From contig NC_090451.1 of the NCBI RefSeq assembly GCF_031143425.1, positions 348,944,339 through 349,008,338 on the forward strand: DNA of 64,000 nucleotides. The letters are read 5' to 3'. This DNA is from Pleurodeles waltl. Lineage: Eukaryota > Chordata > Amphibia > Caudata > Salamandridae. Below are positions 56,891 through 64,000 of this stretch, piece after piece (position 1 is the stretch's first letter; every line of letters begins with the position of its first letter). The position numbers and the translations under genes are program-made. Below the pieces are notes generated by a model that saw nothing but the letters and a program-made list of their open reading frames with translations, was not told where the DNA came from and did no database searches.

Positions 56891-59100
56891 ACTGTCTATT
56901 AGGGAATGATTTAGAGACATCAGCTTGGGCAGAAGTGGAGTTGGAGGCTCATGCAGCAATGCTGGGCATTCCAGGGCATATTTTTGCTTTGACCAGGGCT
57001 CAGGCCAAAAAGCAAAAAGGACAGGGTGACTTGCATCCTGGAAGAATGGACCAAGTGCTCCCTAAAGCTAGGGCTAGTAGAAGTAAAGCACTACCTACTA
57101 TCCCTCCCTCTACAGTGGATTCTACTTCTGAGGAAGAAGAATTTCCACCCTGTGCAGAACCTACACCAGAGGAGCTGGAAGCAGACACTGCTGAGCTTTT
57201 GGGTGAAGGGGTGCCTGCCAGGGAGGAGCTGAGTGTGGCACAGCAGACCTGTCCCACACTAGAGGGTCTAAGACAGCAAGCTGTCAAACAAGCAAATGGG
57301 GATGTCAGTGACTCTCACAGAGTTTACTGGGAGGACAACCTCTTGTACACTGAAGCAAGGGATCCAAAACCTGGAGCTGCCAGGAGATTGGTGATTCCTC
57401 AGGAGTACAGAAAGTTCCTCCTAACTCTTGCTCACGACATTCCCCTAGCTGGACATTTGGGGCAGATGAAAACTTGGGACAGGCTTGTTCCCTTATTTCA
57501 TTGGCCTAGAATGTCAGAGGACACAAAAGATTTTTGTAAGTCCTGTGAAACCTGTCAAGCCAGTGGCAAGACAGGTGGCACTCCAAAGGCACCCCTTATC
57601 CCACTGCCTGTGGTTGGGGTTCCCTTTGAAAGGGTAGGGGTTGACATAGTTGGCCCCCTTGACCCTCCTACTGCTTCAGGCAATAGGTTTATCTTGGTGG
57701 TAGTGGACCATGCCACCAGATATCCTGAAGCAATTCCTCTAAGGACCACTACAGCTCCTGCAGTGGCAAAGGCCCTCCTGGGAATCTTTTCCAGGGTGGG
57801 CTTCCCAAAAGAGGTGGTATCAGACAGGGGAAGCAATGTCATGTCTGCTTACTTAAAGGCCATGTGGAAGGAGTGTGGGGTGACATACAAGTTCACCACA
57901 CCCTATCATCCACAAACAAATGGACTGGTGGAGAGATTTAACAAAACTCTCAAAGGCATGATTATGGGACTCCCTGACAAATTCCGCAGGAGATGGGATA
58001 TCCTTTTACCATGCCTCCTTTTTGCTTACAGGGAGGTACCCCAGAAAGGAGTGGGCTTCAGCCCCTTTGAACTTCTTTTTGGTCACCCTGTGAGAGGTCC
58101 CCTAACACTTGTTAAGGATGGTTGGGAACAACCTTTAAAAGCTCCAAAGCAAGACATAGTGGACTATGTACTTGGTCTCAGATCAAGGATGGCTAAGTAC
58201 ATGAAAAAGGCCAGTAAAAACCTTCAGGCCAGCCAAGAGCTCCAAAAGCAATGGCATGACCAGAAGGCTGTTTTGGTTCAGTACCAACCAGGGCAGAAAG
58301 TGTGGATCTTGGAGCCTGTGGCTCCAAGAGCACTCCAAGATCAATGGAGTGGACCCCACACAATTGTTGAGAAAAAGGGTGAAGTCACCTACTTAGTTGA
58401 CTTAGGCACTGCCAGGAGTCCCCTTAGGGTGCTCCATGTCAATCGCCTGCTCATGGCAACTGATGAGGGACAGGAAGAAGACAGTGATCCTCTCCCTGAT
58501 CTCTTCTCTTCCACAGAACAAGATGCTCTAGTGGAAGGTGTTGTACTAGCAGACTGTCTTACTGCTGAGCAGAAAGACCACTGCATAAATCTCCTGGGTC
58601 AGTTTTCTGAACTCTTCTCTACTGTGCCAGGTACCACTTCTTGGTGTGAGCACACTATAGATACTGGAGACAGCTTGCCTGTCAAAAGTAAGATCTATAG
58701 GCAGCCTGACCATGTCAGAGACTGCATAAAGCAAGAGGTGCAGAAAATGCTAGAACTAGGAGTGGTTGAGCACTCTGAAAGTCCATGGGCCTCTCCTGTG
58801 GTACTTGTACCAAAACCTCATTCCAAGGATGGAAAGAAGGAAATGCGGTTTTGTGTAGACTACAGAGGTCTCAAACAGGTAACCAAAACTGATGCTCACC
58901 CTATACCCAGGGCAGATGAGCTCATAGATACACTGCCATCTGCCAAGTATCTCAGCACTTTTGATTTGACTGCAGGGTATTGGCAGATCAAATTATCAGA
59001 AGATGCTAAAGCTAAAACTGCATTTTCAACCATTGGAGGACATTACCAATACACAGTAATGCCTTTAGGATTGAAAAATGCACCTGCCACTTTTCAGTGA
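56866..59100 (+). pseudogene. pol: protease end, integrase and reverse transcriptase N-terminal part, copy C
   Basis: The frame, 744 codons as counted from 56866, contains the protease end (VDCLLGNDL) and then a complete integrase. The zinc domain has HD, GHLG and CKSCETCQASGK. The catalytic core has Asp 57643-57645 (GVDIVGPLDP), Asp 57823-57825 (VVSDRGSN) and Glu 57931-57933 (NGLVERFN), so the last two acids are 35 residues apart, the DD35E spacing. A GPY/F-type C-terminal module follows (WSGPHTIVEKKGEVTYLV). Reverse transcriptase then continues in the same frame (IDTGDSLPVKSKIYRQ, RFCVDYRGLKQ, LSTFDLTAGYWQIKL) and stops at TGA 59098-59100. INT before RT in one unbroken frame proves the Gmr1-type order. 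Confidence 0.92.
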
Positions 59101-59978
59101 ACACAGTCCTGCAAGGGCTGGAAGCTTTTAGTGCAGCATATCTGGACGATATAGCTGTCTTTAGCTCCAGTTGGGATGATCACCTGGTTCACCTATGGAA
59201 AGTTTTGGAGGCCCTCCAAAAGGCAGGCCTCACTATCAAGGCTTCAAAGTGCCAGATAGGGCAGGGGAAGGTGGTTTATCTGGGACACCTAGTTGGTGGA
59301 GAACAGATTGCACCACTTCAGGGGAAAATCCAAACAATTATTGATTGGGTTCCCCCTACTACTCAGACTCAGGTGAGAGCCTTTTTAGGCCTCACTGGGT
59401 ACTATAGGAGGTTCATAAAGAACTATGGCTCCATTGCAGCCCCTCTTAATGACCTCACTTCAAAGAAAATGCCTAAAAAGGTATTATGGACAGCAAACTG
59501 TCAGAAAGCTTTTGAGGAGCTGAAGCAGGCCATGTGCTCTGCACCTGTCCTGAAAAGCCCTTGTTACTCTAAAAAATTCTATGTCCAAACTGATGCATCT
59601 GAATTAGGAGTAGGGGCAGTCCTATCACAACTTAATTCTGAGGGCCAGGATCAACCTGTTGCTTTTATTAGTAGGAGGTTGACCCCTAGAGAAAAGCGTT
59701 GGTCTGCCATTGAGAGGGAGGCCTTTGCTGTGGTCTGGGCACTGAAGAAGTTGAGGCCATACCTGTTTGGCACTCACTTCATTGTTCAGACAGACCACAA
59801 ACCTCTACTTTGGCTAAAACAAATGAAAGGTGAAAATCCTAAATTGTTGAGGTGGTCCATATCCCTACAGGGAATGGACTATACAGTGGAACATAGACCT
59901 GGGAGTACCCACTCCAATGCAGATGGACTCTCCAGATATTTCCACTTAGACAATGAAGACCCATCAGGTAATGACTAG
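59097..59978 (+). pseudogene. pol: reverse transcriptase C-terminal part and RNase H, copy C
   Basis: The frame resumes within a few bases of the stop, with the YLDD active site at 59139-59150, the QVRAFLGLTGYYRRF thumb block and then RNase H (QTDASELGVGAVLSQL, SAIEREAFAVVWALKKLRPY, NADGLSRYF). Against copies A and B, about seven bases are missing at the junction after the ATFQ codons (59085-59099). This shifts the frame and removes two residues. RNase H itself looks intact. Confidence 0.9.
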
Positions 59979-59995
59979 TCTTATTGTCCTTCGTT

Positions 59996-60009
59996 TGGGG
60001 GGGGGGTTG
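59996..60009 (+). other. polypurine tract of copy C
   Basis: A run of ten G (59997-60006) ends three bases before the 3' LTR start. Confidence 0.75.
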
Positions 60010-60805
60010 TGTAGGAAAGTACCATCTTGCCTGGCATGTTACCCCCATTTTTCACTGTATATATGTTGTTTTAGTTGTATGTGTCACTGGGACCCTGCTA
60101 GCCAGGGCCCCAGTGCTCATAAGTGTGCCTGAATGTGTTACCTGTGTTATGACTAACTGTCTCACCGAGGCTCTGCTATCCAGAACCTCAGTGGTTATGC
60201 TCTCTCATTTCTTTCCAAATTGTCACTAACAGGCTAGTGACCAATTTCACCAATTCACATTGGCATACTGGAACACCCTTATAATTCCCTAGTATATGGT
60301 ACTAAGGTACCCAGGGTATTGGGGTTCCAGGAGATCCCTATGGGCTGCAGCATTTCTTTTGCCACCCATAGGGAGCTCTGACAATTCTTACACAGGCCTG
60401 CCACTGCAGCCTGAGTGAAATAACGTCCACGTTATTTCACAGCCATTTACCACTGCACTTAAGTAACTTATAAGTCACCTATACGTCTAACCTTTACCTG
60501 GTAAAGGTTAGGTGCAAAGTTACTTAGTGTGTGAGCACCCTGGCACTTGCCAAGGTGCCCCCACATTGTTCAGGGCAAATTCCCCGGACTTTGTGAGTGC
60601 GGGGACACCATTACACGCGTGCACTACACATAGGTCACTACCTATGTGTAGCTTCACAATGGTAACTCCGAATATGTTATGTTATGTTATTTTTATTTGT
60701 ACCGCGCACAGCTGCCCCAGCAAAGGGGCGTCCCGGCGCTTTGAGAAGGTAAACACAACACAGCACTAAAAGCGGGCAAAAGAAGACAAAACACGACAGA
60801 TAAGC

Positions 60806-62374
60806 TTAGACAAATAAAAAGGTCTTAATAGCCCACCTAAACTGAAGGAGCTCATCAATGGCCCGGATTTGTGGAGGAAGAGAATTCCACCAACTCGCTG
60901 CCAGGACTCGAAAAGAGCGGCCCCCAATTCTGCTCAGCTTAAAGCGCGGAACCACTGCTAAGTTCTGGCCTAACGATCTAAGAGTGCGAGAGGGAACATA
61001 AGGAATCAGCAATTTCTCCATGATTTGCGGGGAAGTACCCTTTAAGATTTTAAATGCAAAACAGAGAACCTTAAATCTAATCCTCTGCTGCACAGGGAGC
61101 CAGTGGAGAGAGCGCAGAGTATTGGACACCGAACATCGCCTGGGGAGACCAGTCACCAGTCGGGCCGCAGCGTTTTGAACCCGCTGGAGCCGCCGAAATT
61201 CTGACTGGTTTATCCCCGCCAGTAGGGAGTTGGCATAGTCCAACCTAGACAGCACTGATGCTTGAACCACCAGCTGTCTTGTAGGTGCATCAAAGAATTT
61301 GAGGATAGGTCGAAGTCCTCTGATGATGCCATAGCAAGAAGCCGCCACCTTCTTGGTATGACAGATGAAACTCAGAGAAGAATCAAACCATACCCCCAAG
61401 TTTTTTATCTCTGCCGCTGGGAGGGGAGTCACACCCAACTCCGAAGGCCACCATTTATCATCCCACAAAACCACCTGTTTACCAACCACCATAATCTCCG
61501 TCTTTTTGGTGTTTAACTGGAGACAGTTGGATTTCATCCAGTTAGCCACTTCCCGCAGACCATCACAAAACCTGGGAGCCTCCAGGTCTGAGTCCCCACT
61601 CAGTGTGACCGCCAGCTGCGTATCATCTGCGTAGGATACCATGGTTAGGCCCCACCGCTTGACGACCGCAGCCAACGGTCTCACATACAGATTGAAAAGG
61701 GTGGGACTCAGTGAAGACCCCTGTGGGACTCCCTGGTCTAACGGGTAGAGTGACGACTTACCGGGCGGGATCGCCACCTGGAATGACCTATCCATAAGGA
61801 AGGAACGAAACCAGTGCAAGGCGGAGCCAGAAACGCCCACCTCCTCAAGACGCCGAATCAGAATTCCGTGGGAGACCGTGTCGAAGGCGGCACTAAGATC
61901 TAATAACAACAGTGCCGCCGTCCGACCGGAATCCATCACGGAGCGCAGATGCTCGACCATCGAGAGGAGGGCCGTCTCCGTACTATGACCCGCGCGGAAC
62001 CCGTTCTGGGTAGGATCAAGAATGTTAAACCTACCAAGGTGGTCTGTAAGAGTGGCATTCACATGGGCCTCTGCTATTTTCGTGGCCCAAGGAAGAAGGG
62101 AGATAGGGCGGTAGCTTTCAGGTTTAAGGGGGTCAAGGGTCGCCTTCTTCAGAATTGGCGTAACTACTGCCTGCTTCCATCTAACGGGAACCACTCCAGA
62201 AGAAAGAGACAGGTTGATCACGGACAGTACCGGGGAGCGGCAAACCGGTGCCAGAGTCTTAAGTTGGGTGGGTTTCAACGGGTCAGCCGGAGAGCCAGAC
62301 TTAATTTTGGCGCTGAGATAGTCAAACATCTCCAGAGATAAGGGGGGGTAAGATGGAAAGACATTCCCCCTCAC
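60806..62374 (-). pseudogene. LINE reverse transcriptase, long open frame
   Basis: A frame of about 522 codons has the non-LTR reverse transcriptase series: ESYRPISLLPWATKI, TQNGFRAGHSTETALL, LLLDLSAAFDTVSHGIL, GVPQGSSLSPTLFNLYV and the active site YADD at 61622-61633. The thumb and C-terminal part follow (LDYANSLLAG, QNAAARLVTG, LHWLPVQQRIRFK, WWNSLPPQIR) and end normally at 60806. The sequence is closest to the L2/CR1 branch of the Jockey group. Separated from its endonuclease by one frameshift, it is otherwise intact, so the insertion is recent. Confidence 0.9.
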
Positions 62375-63279
62375 CTAAGGTGCAACCAACCTGCTCTAGC
62401 ATCAGGGAACCCGTTGGGAAAGTGCGATAGATGGCTTGCACTTTTTCATGAAAGAAAGAGGCCAAACCCTCACAATGTGAATCCGAGCATATTTCCCCTG
62501 CAATTACTCTCTTCGCCATAAGGTCCTTTAATACTTTAAAAATAAGTTTCGATGGATTGGTAGAATTCTGAAACTGTTGAGCATAAAAGGAGGCACGAGT
62601 TTGACACACTGCCCTGTGATAAATCTTGATTTTAGCAAGATAACATATTTTCAGATCAGAGTCATATGACTTCCTCCATAATCTTTCGGCCTGTCTACAG
62701 ACCCTCTTAAGAGATGCCAAGGAAGTGTAATACCAAGGGCTCGGCTCCTTCCGGTGACACTTAGACCAACACATAGGAATCAGAGAATCGAGGGCACCAG
62801 AAATCCACTCACAGAAGGAGTCGTATCCACAATCGACCTCAGTGAGCGGACCTAAAGGAGCCTTCTCGAGCTGATGATAAAAATCCTCCAGACTTAATTT
62901 GTTCCAGTGTCGTTTAAGAACAAATCTATCCTGAGATACAAAAGGAGAGTCAGACAGAGAGCATGCCATTTTCACCAGCATGTGGTCTGTCCAGACCAAC
63001 TGAGAGGAACCAAGAACTCTGAGACCTTCTAAATTTGTGAAGAACGGGTCAAGAATATGACCACCTTTATGTGTGGGGAAGGTAATCATCTGCGAGAGCT
63101 GTAAAGCCTCAAGATCCGCCAAAAAGCTCCTAATAGTAGGTAAGGAAGGACAGTCCAAATGGAGATTAAGATCTCCCACAGCATTAAAATTTGCGCATCC
63201 TAGTGCCTCTATGCTAATATACTCAGGAAGAGTAGCCCTAAAAACAGAATCACAGCCCGGAGGCCGGTAAATTAATAAC
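62322..63279 (-). pseudogene. LINE endonuclease domain, C-terminal part
   Basis: It begins within the apurinic-like endonuclease fold (LLIYRPPG, then GDLNLHLDCP, GGHILDPFFTNLEG, TDHMLVKM), all typical of the second half of the domain. The N-terminal half and any ORF1 are lost by 5' truncation. A linker to reverse transcriptase follows (PSKLIFKVLKDLMAKR). The frame closes at 62322 because of a shift near 62370; the coding sense continues in the next frame. The nuclease would nick target DNA for priming. Confidence 0.85.
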
Positions 63280-64000
63280 CCATGTAACATGGCCATGTAA
63301 CATGTCTATGATCATGGAATGCCCCCTCTATGCCATCCTGGCATAGTTGGCACAATCCCATGATCCCACTGGTCTGTAGCACAGACCCTGGTACTGCCAA
63401 ACTGCCTTTTCAGCGGTTTCACTGCAGCTGCTGCTGCTGCCAACCCCTCAGACAGGTTTCTGCCCTCCCGGGGTCCAGCCAGGCTTGGCCCAGGATGGCA
63501 GAACAAAGGACTTCCTCAGAGAGAGGGTGTTACACCCTCTCCCTTTGGAAAAAGGTGTTAAGGCAGGGGAGGAGTAGCCTCCCCCAGCCTCTGGAAATGC
63601 TTTCATGGGCACAGATGGTGCCCATTTCTGCATAAGCCAGTCTACACCGGTTCAGGGACCCCTCAGCCCTGCTCTGGCGCGAAACTGGACAAAGGAAAGG
63701 GGAGTGACCACTCCCCTGACCTGCACCTCCCCTGGGAGGTGCCCAGAGCTCCTCCAGTGTGCTCCAGACCTCTGCCATCTTGGAAACAGAGGTGCTGCTG
63801 GCACACTGGACTGCTCTGAGTGGCCAGGGCCAGCAGGTGACGTCAGAGACTCCTTCTGATAGGCTCCTTCAGGTGTTGCTAGCCTATCCTCTCTCCTAAG
63901 TAGCCAAACCCTCTTTTCTAGCTATTTAGGGTCTCTGCTTTGGGGAATTCCTTAGATAACGAATGCAAGAGCTCATCAGAGTTCCTCTGCATCTCTCTCT

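Larger units (their letters stand above)
60677..63291 (-). mobile_element. L2/CR1-type LINE, 5'-truncated, inserted in the 3' LTR
   Basis: The insertion is bounded by comparison with the uninterrupted 5' LTR (junction between 52410 and 52411). Read on the minus strand it enters within the endonuclease domain, continues through reverse transcriptase and a 3' UTR of about 110 bases, and ends in a short ATAAC-type repeat tail (60677-60692). No clean target duplication is seen: only ATG is shared at the junctions, and the right junction has an extra copy of CCATGTAACATG. Confidence 0.92.
51744..64000 (+). mobile_element. Gmr1-like Ty3/Gypsy element, copy C (young; 3' end off window)
   Basis: LTR, primer-binding region, gag, protease, integrase, reverse transcriptase, RNase H, polypurine tract and an interrupted 3' LTR are all present in order. 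With LTRs about 1% apart it is far younger than the coding decay seen in copies A and B suggests for them. The visible coding defects are a TAG in gag, a frame change in protease and a short deletion in reverse transcriptase. Confidence 0.93.
60010..64000 (+). repeat. 3' LTR of copy C, interrupted and cut by the window end
   Basis: 60010-60676 corresponds to 51744-52410 and 63292-64000 to 52411-about 53125. The intervening 2615 bases are a LINE insertion. The remaining 1.6 kb of the LTR and the target duplication lie outside. Confidence 0.93.

Overview
This is vertebrate nuclear DNA from a very large, repeat-loaded genome. The repeat styles and the apparently huge first intron of a host gene suggest a salamander, most likely a newt. 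That assignment rests on recognition, not on a search. I see one host coding exon: the first exon of a heteromeric amino-acid transporter light chain, best fit SLC7A10/Asc-1, at 38281-38452 on the plus strand. Nearly everything else is mobile DNA, nested up to three levels deep.

Layout. 1-15813: two head-to-tail internal regions of one Ty3/Gypsy family (copies A and B). They share a middle LTR (3946-8661) and are followed by a terminal LTR (13640-15813). The middle LTR is interrupted by a 2.49-kb solo LTR of another family (5117-7606, 5-bp target duplication). Positions 1-5116 and 9695-14810 align without net gaps at roughly 99% identity, marking a recent LTR-mediated tandem duplication of a long-dead element. 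15814-30640: an unclassified minus-strand coding repeat. It is split into two parts by a PIF/Harbinger DNA transposon (about 18926-29689) that carries a transposase gene and two Myb/SANT-like genes, one still open across three exons. That transposon in turn holds a solo LTR and several minisatellite arrays. 30640-38100: minisatellites, dispersed repeats and a Penelope-like element lacking its reverse-transcriptase core. 38281-51743: SLC7A10-like exon 1 and the start of its intron 1, with a pyrimidine-rich minisatellite and a hAT-type MITE with perfect 8-bp target duplications. 51744-64000: a young Ty3/Gypsy element (copy C). Its 3' LTR is interrupted by a 5'-truncated L2/CR1-type LINE and runs off the window end.

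How the parts work together. All three Gypsy copies have integrase upstream of reverse transcriptase (gag-PR-INT-RT-RNaseH). This is the Ty1/copia-like order known from the Gmr1 group, and their Gag contains a SCAN-like capsid segment. Copy C is about 1% diverged between its LTRs and has only three obvious coding defects; copies A and B share the same stops and frameshifts. In the Harbinger element, transposase and Myb-like proteins would act together on the GGCGGT/ACCGCC-rich subterminal regions seen at both ends. No RNA gene or CRISPR array was recognised.
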